64,000 bases of DNA, taken from the NCBI GenBank assembly GCA_965204665.1, contig OZ242002.1, forward strand, positions 186,001-250,000, read 5' to 3'. Below the pieces are notes generated by a model. It ran no database searches, was not told the origin of the DNA, and worked only from the letters and a program-made list of their open reading frames with translations. The first letter of the stretch is position 1. Each line of letters starts with the position of its first letter. This document shows positions 54,057 to 62,232 of the stretch, in pieces. Source of the DNA: Nemesobacter sp965204665. Its GTDB lineage: Bacteria; Desulfobacterota_D; UBA1144; Nemesobacterales; Nemesobacteraceae. The position numbers were made by a program, and so were the translations under genes.

Positions 54057-56111
54057 ATGGGTGAAATCATAGCGGGTAATGTGGGAGCAGCAGGGATAGC
54101 GGTAGGCCTCATAGTGCTCGTATACGCGTATTTTGTATACAGGGGGATAATAAGACTTCCTGAAGGCAATGACAAAATGAAGCAAATCGCCGCGGCGGTT
54201 CACGAAGGTGCAATGGTGTTTCTGCAGAGAGAATATCGGATAATCGGAATTTTCGCCGTCATTGTTTTTGTTCTGCTGTCGGTGTTTCTTGGAATTTGGA
54301 CCGGTGCCGCTTACGTAGGCGGAGCGGTCTGTTCTCTGATAGCCGGGTTCTGCGGCATGAAGGCCGCCACGAAAGCCAACGTAAGAACCGCCCAGGCGGC
54401 GGCATCCGAAGGACAGGGCAAGGCGCTTGAGACAGCATTCAGCGGAGGAAACGTAATGGGGCTTGCCGTTGCCGGACTCGGTCTCCTGGGACTCTCTGTT
54501 ATGTTCTTTCTGGGAATAGACCTTGCCGAAAAACCTGTTGGTGATGAATTCATCAAACAGTTCGGGGGGATTATCGGAGGCTTCGCCATGGGGGCAAGCA
54601 CGGTGGCTCTTTTCGCCAGAATAGGAGGAGGTATATTCACCAAGGCTGCGGATGTGGGAGCGGACCTTGTAGGAAAAGTCGAGGCGGGAATTCCTGAAGA
54701 CGACCCGAGAAACCCCGCCACCATAGCCGATAATGTCGGTGACAATGTCGGCGATGTGGCAGGAATGGGGGCGGATCTGTTCGAATCATATGTCGGAGCC
54801 GTGATCGCGACAGTGGTGATCGCAACCAGCATGGGCCAACACCAGGTCGCCATGATGTCCATCCCTCTAATCCTCATTGTGGTAGGAAGCCTTTCTTCCC
54901 TCATAGGATCCAGGTCCGTGGGATGGTTCAGGGAAGGAGAACCAAGCGCCGTGCTTGAGAGATCTACGATATTAGCCGCTGTGGTGTACTGCGCGCTGGC
55001 GCTCGGTGTTCTCTACATAATCGCGCAGGCGCAGGGAATGACGTCAATGGGAGAACAGGGATATATGAGCATCTGGCTCACATCCATAGCGGGTCTGGTC
55101 GCCGGGATTCTCATAGGAAAGGTGACGGAGCATTTCACTTCCGGACCTCCTATCAAAAAAATAGCCGATGCTTCTCAAACCGGCGTGGCCACCAATATAA
55201 TCGAAGGAGTTGCGGTGGGAATGTACAGCACCGCCTACCCTGTCGTCATAATCGCCGCCGCTATAGTTTTCTCGTACTGGCTCACGGGGCTTTACGGAAT
55301 AGGGATAGCGGCTGTAAGCATGCTAGCGACTATAGGGATAACGATGTCTGTGGACGCCTATGGTCCTGTAGCCGACAATGCGGGTGGGATTGCGGAAATG
55401 TCTGAACTTGGACCAGATGTAAGAAAGATCACCGATAAACTTGATTCTCTCGGAAACACTACAGCGGCAATAGGGAAAGGGTTCGCCATAGGGTCTGCGG
55501 CGCTTTCAGCTCTCGCGCTTTTCGCCGCGTACACGAATGCCGTGGGACTTTCCTCAATCGACATCACTCAGCCGAAGGTAGTGGCAGGAATGCTCGTGGG
55601 AGGAACCGTACCGTTTCTGATAGGCGCGTTGACGATGGGTTCTGTCGGAAGGTCGGCGCAGCAGATGGTGGAAGAAGTAAGAAGGCAATTTCGTGAAATA
55701 ACCGGTCTTCTTGAAGGAAAGGCCACTCCAGACTATTCAAGATGCGTGAAGATAAGCACCGACTCGTCTCTAAAAGAAATGATGCTCCCCGGCATCACGG
55801 CGATTGTCGTACCGCTTGTTATAGGGTTTGCTCTCGGGGAGGAAGCCCTCGGAGGTTTTCTGGCGGGGGCTGTGGTGGCGGGAGTTATGCTCGCGCTCAT
55901 GATGGCTAACTCCGGCGGCGCATGGGACAACGCTAAAAAATACATTGAAGAAGGAAACATGGGAGGCAAGGGTTCAGAAGCTCACAAGGCTGCCGTGGTC
56001 GGAGACACAGTCGGCGACCCGTTTAAGGATACGTCGGGACCGGCGATGAATATTCTCATCAAACTCATGTCCATAGTATCGCTCGTGGTAGCCCCGCTTC
56101 TTATCCTGTAA
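54057..56111 (+). CDS. hppA: Membrane-bound ion-pumping pyrophosphatase, K+-dependent type
   Basis: 684 aa, about 16 predicted membrane helices. Couples PPi hydrolysis to H+ or Na+ export. The PPi/Mg site is seen in GGGIFTKAADVGADLVGKVE, EDDPRNPATIADNVGDNVGD (about residues 217-237), and the C-terminal AHKAAVVGDTVGDPFKDTSGP. In the K+-selectivity segment GNTTAAIGKG an Ala stands where K+-independent enzymes have Lys, so the K+-dependent class is predicted. Whether it pumps H+ or Na+ is not decided. AGGAGG precedes the ATG. PPi made by prs, aminoacyl-tRNA and acyl-CoA synthetases is its likely fuel. Confidence 0.95.
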   Translation: MGEIIAGNVGAAGIAVGLIVLVYAYFVYRGIIRLPEGNDKMKQIAAAVHEGAMVFLQREYRIIGIFAVIVFVLLSVFLGIWTGAAYVGGAVCSLIAGFCGMKAATKANVRTAQAAASEGQGKALETAFSGGNVMGLAVAGLGLLGLSVMFFLGIDLAEKPVGDEFIKQFGGIIGGFAMGASTVALFARIGGGIFTKAADVGADLVGKVEAGIPEDDPRNPATIADNVGDNVGDVAGMGADLFESYVGAVIATVVIATSMGQHQVAMMSIPLILIVVGSLSSLIGSRSVGWFREGEPSAVLERSTILAAVVYCALALGVLYIIAQAQGMTSMGEQGYMSIWLTSIAGLVAGILIGKVTEHFTSGPPIKKIADASQTGVATNIIEGVAVGMYSTAYPVVIIAAAIVFSYWLTGLYGIGIAAVSMLATIGITMSVDAYGPVADNAGGIAEMSELGPDVRKITDKLDSLGNTTAAIGKGFAIGSAALSALALFAAYTNAVGLSSIDITQPKVVAGMLVGGTVPFLIGALTMGSVGRSAQQMVEEVRRQFREITGLLEGKATPDYSRCVKISTDSSLKEMMLPGITAIVVPLVIGFALGEEALGGFLAGAVVAGVMLALMMANSGGAWDNAKKYIEEGNMGGKGSEAHKAAVVGDTVGDPFKDTSGPAMNILIKLMSIVSLVVAPLLIL

Positions 56112-56288
56112 ATCAAGTGATTGTTTTTTTTCTGCGGGCTGAAAAATGCGGTCCGCAGAGCGCTGTCTATACATATTTTTTTAGATTGGGTACAGTAGAT
56201 GTTTCTGTTGCTCCTGAATCCGGGGGATTCGAGAATATCCCGCCAAACCCGGTTGGGGGCCCAAGACCACAACAGGAGGCTTTAAGAC

Positions 56289-56702
56289 ATGGCCGTTGAG
56301 CCCAAGAAGTACGAAACTCTTTACCTTTTGAGACCGGACATCTCCCCTGAAGAAGTTCTCGCGATCCAGAGCAGAATTGAAAAGGGCGTCACTGCGAACG
56401 GAGGGACGATAATAAAATCCGAGAAGTGGGCAGAGAGAGACCTGGCCTACAGGATAGAGAACTACAGGAGAGGCATTTACTACATAGCTATTTACAGTGC
56501 GGAACCGTCCGCCGTGACCGAGATAGAAAGATATTTCAACCTCTCTAAAAACAATGTTCTGCGTTATATTACCGTAATGCACGCCGAAGAGGATACTTCT
56601 TCTATGACAGCTCCCGCTCCTCCAACTGCGCAGCAAGGGGGTGGCGAGTACATGTCCGCTTTTTCAGCGCCGCAACCGGCCGAGGGAGGTGATCAACAGT
56701 GA
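56289..56702 (+). CDS. rpsF: 30S ribosomal protein S6
   Basis: 137 aa. YETLYLLRPDISPEEVLAIQ at the start and GKWAERDLAYRIENYRRGIYY-like core are typical of S6 (here EKWAERDLAYRIENYR). The C-terminal 40 residues are a low-complexity Ala/Pro/Gly extension. AGGAGG is nine bases upstream. The leader 56112-56288 has a run of eight T near 56125-56132, consistent with termination after hppA. It also has a TTGGG...CCCAA hairpin around 56250-56263, a possible S6:S18 feedback site (not verified). Confidence 0.93.
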   Translation: MAVEPKKYETLYLLRPDISPEEVLAIQSRIEKGVTANGGTIIKSEKWAERDLAYRIENYRRGIYYIAIYSAEPSAVTEIERYFNLSKNNVLRYITVMHAEEDTSSMTAPAPPTAQQGGGEYMSAFSAPQPAEGGDQQ

Positions 56703-56953
56703 ACAGACGAGCGATGGGGGGTGGTGGAAAAAGGTTCTACTCCCGCAGAAAAAAACCCAGAAACCTTGCTAAGGAAGGCAAGGCGATAGATTACAAAGAC
56801 ACGGAACTTCTCTCGCAATTCATAACCGAGAGAAAAAAGATACTGCCCAGAAGAAACACCGGTCTTTCAAGGCAGGAGCAGAGAAAAGTCGCAATCGCGA
56901 TAAAAAGGGCGCGTCTGATGGCCCTTATGCCGTATACGGTAAATCACAGGTAA
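56699..56953 (+). CDS. rpsR: 30S ribosomal protein S18
   Basis: 84 aa. Conserved core YKDTELLSQFITERKKILPRR, TGLSRQEQRKVAIAIKRARLMALMPY. The start is GTG at 56699, overlapping the rpsF stop as GTGA, with GGAGGTG seven bases upstream; an ATG five codons later would lack this ribosome binding site. S6 and S18 bind the ribosome as a pair, and coupling fits that. Confidence 0.95.
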   Translation: MNRRAMGGGGKRFYSRRKKPRNLAKEGKAIDYKDTELLSQFITERKKILPRRNTGLSRQEQRKVAIAIKRARLMALMPYTVNHR

Positions 56954-56996
56954 TCCATCGCCCGGCTCGCCGTAGAGGATGCACTGGAGGTAGAAA

Positions 56997-57458
56997 ATGA
57001 AAGTAATTCTGATTTCCGATGTGGAAAACTTAGGAGACACCGGAGAGGTGAAGAACGTAAAAAACGGCATGGCTAGAAACTACCTTTTTCCCAAAAAACT
57101 GGCCATAAAAGCCACCGATGCCAACCTGATGACCTGGGAGAAAAGGATAGAGTCTGCAAAACTGCGCAGGACGGAGATTCTCGAAAACGCGAAGGCGCTT
57201 GCGGAAAAGCTGGGAGACATCGAAGTCTCCATACCCGCGAAAGCAGGAGAAGGAGGCAGGTTATTCGGGTCCGTAACCGCGCAGAACATATCCGATGCGC
57301 TCGCGGCGGCCGGTTTTGATATATCGAGAAAGGACATAAATCTCGACGGCACCATAAAAGCGCTCGGAACCTATAAAATAGCGTTGAATATTCACGCGGA
57401 ATTATCTCCGGAGATAATTGTAAACGTCGTCTCGGAGCAAGGACCACAGGAAACCTAA
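56997..57458 (+). CDS. rplI: 50S ribosomal protein L9
   Basis: 153 aa. N-terminal domain MKVILISDVENLGDTGEVKNVKNGMARNYL is the L9 signature, followed by the long connecting helix and C-terminal domain (LFGSVTAQNISDAL, KALGTYKIALNIHAEL). GGAGGT precedes the ATG. It follows rpsR by 43 bp. Confidence 0.96.
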   Translation: MKVILISDVENLGDTGEVKNVKNGMARNYLFPKKLAIKATDANLMTWEKRIESAKLRRTEILENAKALAEKLGDIEVSIPAKAGEGGRLFGSVTAQNISDALAAAGFDISRKDINLDGTIKALGTYKIALNIHAELSPEIIVNVVSEQGPQET

Positions 57459-57492
57459 TTTTTATTGACATTTTTTGGGAGGAACCCGCCAA

Positions 57493-58308
57493 ATGCCAGA
57501 AATGAAAACACCACAATTCGCTCCTGTCGGAGAAAAAGAGGTCACAAAGGCAATAGTAGAAGGATTCACGAAGGAGTTCACTGAAAATATCTCAAGCGAT
57601 GTTATAATCGTCGGGGCCGGGCCCAGCGGACTCGTTGCGGCAAAGGATATAGCGAAAAAAAAATACAAGGTCTTGCTTGTCGAAAGGATGAATTACCTCG
57701 GAGGGGGATTCTGGATCGGCGGATACCTTATGAATAAGGTTACGGTACGAGCGCCGGGACAGACGGTTCTTGATGAGATTGAAATTCCTTATCAGGAAGT
57801 CTCCGACGGCCTTTTTGTAGCCGATGGCCCTTACGCCTGCTCAAAACTCATAGCCACCGCGTGTGAGTCTGGAGCGAAAGTAAGAAACATGACGCTTTTC
57901 GACGATTTGGTCTACAGGGAAAACGGAAGAGTTGCGGGAGTGGTGATCAACTGGACTCCAATAGCCAATATGCCCAAGGAAATAACATGTCTTGATCCCG
58001 TAGCTATAGAATCAAAACTCGTTATAGACGCCACGGGGCATGATGCCTACTGCATCTCGAGACTTTCCCAGCAGGGGCTCTACAGAAAACTTCCCGGTCA
58101 CGGGTCCATGTGGGTCGAGAAATCCGAAGAAGCTCTTGTCGAATACACAGGGGAGATACACCCGGGGTTGCTCGCGTGCGGAATGTCCGTCAACACCACA
58201 TTCGGACTACCGAGGATGGGCCCCACTTTCGGAGGCATGCTTCTTTCCGGAAAAAAAGTGGCGCAGGTCGCAGTAGATATACTTGAGGAGATGGACCACG
58301 CGTCATGA
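57493..58308 (+). CDS. thi4: Thiamine thiazole synthase family protein (Thi4) with sulfur-donor Cys
   Basis: 271 aa. Makes the ADP-thiazole precursor of thiamine from NAD and glycine. NAD-binding VIIVGAGPSGLVAAK (about residues 36-50), MNYLGGGFWIGGYLMNKVTVR and RMGPTFGGMLLSGKKVA are family landmarks. Counting from the shared NWT motif, the position held by Cys205 in yeast Thi4 and by His in methanogen Thi4 is a Cys here (TCLDP, about residue 169). That predicts the single-turnover, self-sacrificing mechanism; the Cys is read directly, the mechanism is inferred. The ATG at 57493 has GGAGGA upstream. No TPP riboswitch is visible in the 34-bp gap after rplI. Confidence 0.88.
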   Translation: MPEMKTPQFAPVGEKEVTKAIVEGFTKEFTENISSDVIIVGAGPSGLVAAKDIAKKKYKVLLVERMNYLGGGFWIGGYLMNKVTVRAPGQTVLDEIEIPYQEVSDGLFVADGPYACSKLIATACESGAKVRNMTLFDDLVYRENGRVAGVVINWTPIANMPKEITCLDPVAIESKLVIDATGHDAYCISRLSQQGLYRKLPGHGSMWVEKSEEALVEYTGEIHPGLLACGMSVNTTFGLPRMGPTFGGMLLSGKKVAQVAVDILEEMDHAS

Positions 58309-59079
58309 TGATGGCCGGGAAGCAGACGACTCCCGGCCGATTCTCCTTATTTCTTCTGCGCACTCCGGACACAGAGAACCCCGACACTGAATTCTAATGA
58401 CCTCTTCCTGCCAGTGGGAATTGAAAAGCGAGCATTGCGGGTCATCGCAGAACTCCTTTCCCGAAAAATGATGCAGCAGGGGTTGAAGAGCGTAAGCCCC
58501 TACGGTCTTTGATATTCCCGGGTCGTCGGGAGAGATGAATCTCCCATTGAAGAACTGATCAAGTTCCGCTATGTCTTTTCCCGAGTGGAGAAATTCTGCT
58601 TTGAGAAAATAATACTCTCTCGGTCTTGCCGGACCTTCCACCAATCCCGATGTTGAAATCAGGGAGGGAAGGCCGGATATGATGACCCTGGCATGGTATC
58701 TTCGGAAACCGAAAGTGCCGAGCAGTTTCCCGGTGACGATGAGATGAAAGCTGTTTTGGAGAAGTTCGTCGGGATTTTTTTTAAGAAAGAACTTTGAAAA
58801 TATTCTTTGGACCCAAAAACCGTCGTAAAGTTCTTTTTCAAATAGCTGGTCTGGAAAGGTTGATTCCTTCAGGGAATCTACCGGTTTTTCGATGTCGTGA
58901 ACTCTCGTTCGGTCCAGTAGAAGGCCGAGTTCTGATTGTTCTTCGGAATTAAGAGAAAGATGGCTCAGAAAATCCCCGCAGAATTTCGCTCCAAGACCGA
59001 CCTCGGTGAGAAAACCCACCACTTCATCCATCACGAGAGACTCTGAAGCGCCGTCGGAATAAAGAAACAGGTCAGGCAT
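58303..59079 (-). CDS. Uncharacterised protein with Cys-rich C-terminus
   Basis: 258 aa, not confidently recognised. No signal peptide or membrane helix. The N-terminal two-thirds is mixed alpha/beta. The C-terminus has CDDPQCSLFNSHWQEEVIRIQ followed by CRGSLCPECAEEI: several Cys plus a His, suggestive of a bound metal. It converges on thi4 with a 6-bp overlap of their ends. I have a weak recollection of similar proteins lying beside prokaryotic thi4 genes, but cannot check it. RecO was considered and not supported. Confidence 0.6.
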   Translation of the reverse strand: MPDLFLYSDGASESLVMDEVVGFLTEVGLGAKFCGDFLSHLSLNSEEQSELGLLLDRTRVHDIEKPVDSLKESTFPDQLFEKELYDGFWVQRIFSKFFLKKNPDELLQNSFHLIVTGKLLGTFGFRRYHARVIISGLPSLISTSGLVEGPARPREYYFLKAEFLHSGKDIAELDQFFNGRFISPDDPGISKTVGAYALQPLLHHFSGKEFCDDPQCSLFNSHWQEEVIRIQCRGSLCPECAEEIRRIGRESSASRPSS

Positions 59080-59085
59080 AAGGTC

Positions 59086-59550
59086 TTACGCGCCTGATAG
59101 TGTCTCGGCTATGATCTCCACTTCCACCGGAGAGTTCATGGGAAGCGAAGGAACCCCCACGGCCACCCTCGAGTGACGCCCTCTTTCAGACAGCACCTCG
59201 GTAAAAAATTCAGATGCGCCGTTTACAACCTTGTGCTGTTCTGTAAAATCCGGAGAACTCGCGACATATCCCGTCACTTTTATGATTCTTCCGAGCCTGT
59301 TGATATCCCCGAGGAAATGACTTATCGCCGAAAGACCGTTCAGCGCGGCAATCCGAGCCGCCTTATAACCCTGTTCAGCCAAAAGGTCGGACCCCAACTT
59401 ACCCTCGAAGCAAAGATTTCCGTTTTCAACGGGCAGTTGGCCTGATACGAAGATCAGGTTCTCCGACATAGTCACGGGAACGTAACTGCCGAACGCGGAA
59501 CCTTTCTCCGCAAGTCTTATTCCAAGTTCCGCGAGCCTCTTATCTATCAT
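59086..59550 (-). CDS. RidA family protein (YjgF/Rid)
   Basis: 154 aa. Rid proteins hydrolyse reactive enamine/imine intermediates of amino-acid metabolism. FVSGQLPVENGNL, NGLSAISHFLGDINRLGRIIKVTGYVASSPDF and HSRVAVGVPSLPMNSPVEVEIIAE follow the family; the usual catalytic Arg position is occupied in SRVAVG. The longer length and SFGSYV-like N-terminus (GSAFGSYVPV) point to a Rid subgroup other than archetypal RidA. It overlaps the htrA end by 11 bp, so it is coupled to it. Confidence 0.88.
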   Translation of the reverse strand: MIDKRLAELGIRLAEKGSAFGSYVPVTMSENLIFVSGQLPVENGNLCFEGKLGSDLLAEQGYKAARIAALNGLSAISHFLGDINRLGRIIKVTGYVASSPDFTEQHKVVNGASEFFTEVLSERGRHSRVAVGVPSLPMNSPVEVEIIAETLSGA

Positions 59551-60952
59551 TCCCGCTACCTTGAGACATGGTTACGCCTAGATAAAGAATCGACCCGCGT
59601 CTTTCAATAAGAAAAAGCAGCGTTTTTTCACCTCGAGACCTAAGAAGGATGTCCTTGTAGCGCTCCATATCGCTCACAACTTCACTGTTTATCTCAAGTA
59701 TGGCGTCACCGGGAAGGAGCCCCGCTTTTTCCGCGCTGCTTCCGGGCTCTACATTTGTTATAACCATTCCCCTAGATGTCATGAGATTATATTTTGATTT
59801 GAGTCTCTGGGTTATCTGAGTTACCTCTATTCCGAATCCGGAACTGTTTTCAGAAACCATCTCCTGTTTCTTCTCCTGTTCGTTCATCGGATGCTCTATG
59901 AGTTTCACTACGAAGGTTCTCTCTGTGCCGTTGCGAGTCACCAATAGACGAGTCTCTTCCCCGGGAGTTGTAAGCGAAAGTCTTCTGACAAGTTCGGAAG
60001 CATTGGGCATCTTCTCGCCGTTTATGGAAATAATCACGTCCCCCCTACGAATTCCCGCATTGTCCGCCGGGCTTTGTTTCTTGATGTAGGATACAAGCCC
60101 GCCTTTTCCATCGCTGATTCCCAGCGCATCGGATATCTCCGGCGTTATATCCTGAACCTGCACTCCGAGCCAGCCTCTGACAACTTTCCCATTCTCTTTT
60201 AGTTGATCAATCACCTCCTTTACCATGTTTACAGGGACAGCGAATCCGAGTCCTTCTCCATGAACCACAACGGCGGTGTTCACTCCTACCACTTTTCCCT
60301 GCGCGTCAAATAGAGGACCTCCGCTGTTTCCGGGATTAATCGCGGCGTCGGTCTGAATGAAATTGTCATAAAGCCCGAGTCCGATAGACCTCCCTTTAGC
60401 ACTCACTATTCCGGCGGTAACCGTGTGACCGAGACCGAACGGATTACCTATGGCAAACACCCAGTCGCCTATCTCAACGGTAGAAGAATCGCCGATTTTC
60501 ACTGCAGGCAGAGATTCCTCGGAATCAATCTTGAGCAACGCGAGATCTGTCATGGGATCGGTACCTACTATCCTTGCCGAGTATTTCCTGCCGCCTTTGA
60601 ATATAACCTCCGTTGAGCTCGCTTTTCTTATTACATGGTGGCTCGTAACTATGTAACCATCTGAACTTACGACAAACCCTGATCCGAGTTTTTTCCTTCT
60701 CCATTCCGGAGCGAGATTCCGGTCATCGAAGAACCGCTCGAAATATTTTTTGAAATATTCTTCGCGGAAAAGCGAGGAATAAGGATCTATGTCGCTTGTA
60801 ATTCTGAGATTCACCACAGAAGGAGTCAGACGTTTCACCAGTGGAGAAAGAGATTCGGAGAAATCATGGGCGAGGGCCTGCGTGGAATAATAGCCCCCTG
60901 AAAAGAATAAGAAAACAACAAGAAACAAAAGCGGATATCTTGAGAGTTTCAT
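59540..60952 (-). CDS. Periplasmic serine protease, HtrA/DegP family
   Basis: 470 aa. Signal peptide at residues 1-28 (hydrophobic, ending near ALA-H). The trypsin-like domain has the triad His in VTSHHVIRK (about 105), Asp in MTDLALLKID (about 137) and Ser in NPGNSGGPLFD (about 210). Two PDZ domains follow, about 258-345 (GWLGVQVQDITPE, ADNAGIRRGDVIISINGE) and 375-465 (SSAEKAGLLPGDAILEINSEV). It combines protease and chaperone activity in the periplasm. No upstream sensor kinase is present. 43 bp separate it from the preceding monooxygenase gene. Confidence 0.95.
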   Translation of the reverse strand: MKLSRYPLLFLVVFLFFSGGYYSTQALAHDFSESLSPLVKRLTPSVVNLRITSDIDPYSSLFREEYFKKYFERFFDDRNLAPEWRRKKLGSGFVVSSDGYIVTSHHVIRKASSTEVIFKGGRKYSARIVGTDPMTDLALLKIDSEESLPAVKIGDSSTVEIGDWVFAIGNPFGLGHTVTAGIVSAKGRSIGLGLYDNFIQTDAAINPGNSGGPLFDAQGKVVGVNTAVVVHGEGLGFAVPVNMVKEVIDQLKENGKVVRGWLGVQVQDITPEISDALGISDGKGGLVSYIKKQSPADNAGIRRGDVIISINGEKMPNASELVRRLSLTTPGEETRLLVTRNGTERTFVVKLIEHPMNEQEKKQEMVSENSSGFGIEVTQITQRLKSKYNLMTSRGMVITNVEPGSSAEKAGLLPGDAILEINSEVVSDMERYKDILLRSRGEKTLLFLIERRGSILYLGVTMSQGSGNDR

Positions 60953-60995
60953 TCAAGTTTGACCAATACGTCGAAATCCGAGCACGGCAGAAGTC

Positions 60996-62132
60996 TCACA
61001 GAGGGCCTCTGAGCATACTGTCCCAATATCTAAAAAGTTGCCTGCTTGAGTAAATTTTCGCAAGATAATCTCTTACTGAGGAAAGGACGCCGTTTCGCGT
61101 ATACATAAATTTCCCCATTATCCTCGACTGATTCTGAATTCTGCCTACTCTAGGCTTTCTCCTTGACTCATAGTGCCGGAGTGCTTGGGAAAAGTTCATA
61201 GAATCAGTTCTGCACAGTTCTTCCGCAAGCACAGACGCAGACTCCATAGCCATTGACGCGCCGGCACCGGCGTTAGGTAGAACCGCGTGGGCCGAGTCTC
61301 CCGCAAGTACAACTCTACCGCGGAACCAACTGTCCATCTTCAGGTCGTTGTACTCATCGTAATAGATATCGCTCGGGTCCCCCAAGTTGCGCAGAACATC
61401 AGGCACGACCCCTCCGAATCCGGAGAAACTACGCCTTATGTCATCAATCCTATCCTCAACAGCGTCCGCAGTGCCGGATTCTCTCCTTACGCTTGTAAAA
61501 ACAGCAAGGCGACCCTGTGTCGGCCACATTCCGAGAAACTTTCCTCTTCCCCAGTATTCAATGATTCCCTCCGCCCCGCAAAGATCGGGGTTCACCCAGA
61601 ATCCCCACCCGGACATTCCACTATAACTAAGCGGAACATCGCCAAATATCTCTCTCCTTATCCACGACCGTATGCCGTCACATCCCACCACAATGTCGTA
61701 GAGTTCTTCGCTCCCGTCACTGAAAGTTGCCGTAATCCCATCCGGCCGATCCTCAAGGGAAACAACTGATGTGTCCATCCTGATCAGAGACCGGTTCACC
61801 GAATCCATCAGAATCTCTATGAGATCAGGACGGTAAATACTCAGTATCGGGCCGTATTTTTTGGCTACGGGATCAATGGTGTAGTTATTTATTTCTTTTC
61901 CGCGGTAATCAGAAATTCTGTAGTTCGTAAATGCACAACCCTTCTTAACAAAACGCTGATAAACTCCGAGCCCCTTGAGAATCCTGCTACCGGAAGGCCA
62001 GACCACTATCACATATCCGGCATCTCCGAACTGCTCCGCCCGCTCCACGAGAACAGGGCGAAAACTCCGCTGCTGCAGAAGACCGCAAAGGGTCAGTCCG
62101 GCGATGCCGGCGCCGACTATCAATACTTTCAT
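60996..62132 (-). CDS. FAD-dependent monooxygenase (PHBH/UbiH-like)
   Basis: 378 aa, group A flavin hydroxylase fold. FAD motifs: MKVLIVGAGIAGLTLCGLL at the N-terminus, VVGCDGIRSWIRREI (DG motif, about residue 147) and VVLAGDSAHAVLPNAGAGASMAME (GD motif, about 273). The frame is open 20 codons further upstream, but the ATG at 62132 puts the Rossmann strand at residue 1 as usual. Substrate unknown. It follows an acyl-CoA ligase gene by 100 bp, and the two may act on a common aromatic or polyketide substrate. Confidence 0.9.
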   Translation of the reverse strand: MKVLIVGAGIAGLTLCGLLQQRSFRPVLVERAEQFGDAGYVIVVWPSGSRILKGLGVYQRFVKKGCAFTNYRISDYRGKEINNYTIDPVAKKYGPILSIYRPDLIEILMDSVNRSLIRMDTSVVSLEDRPDGITATFSDGSEELYDIVVGCDGIRSWIRREIFGDVPLSYSGMSGWGFWVNPDLCGAEGIIEYWGRGKFLGMWPTQGRLAVFTSVRRESGTADAVEDRIDDIRRSFSGFGGVVPDVLRNLGDPSDIYYDEYNDLKMDSWFRGRVVLAGDSAHAVLPNAGAGASMAMESASVLAEELCRTDSMNFSQALRHYESRRKPRVGRIQNQSRIMGKFMYTRNGVLSSVRDYLAKIYSSRQLFRYWDSMLRGPL

Positions 62133-62232
62133 CTCAGGGCCGTAGCGCACGCCGCCGTTTTTATTTACAGAAGTTTTTCTCCACTGCTTCATTTCTTCTC
62201 AACACATGCAGAAAACCAGGATTCCCTACAGA

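Noticed and set aside
57459..57492. TPP riboswitch before thi4
   Set aside because: The gap to rplI is only 34 bp and lacks the conserved riboswitch core.
57655..57663. A9 tract inside thi4 as a fifth phase-variation site
   Set aside because: It encodes in-frame KKK, the gene is intact, and A-runs of this size are common in Lys codons. Kept only as a possibility.
58303..59079. RecO-like DNA repair protein
   Set aside because: Length is similar, but the N-terminal OB-fold pattern and the RecO zinc-finger spacing are not seen.
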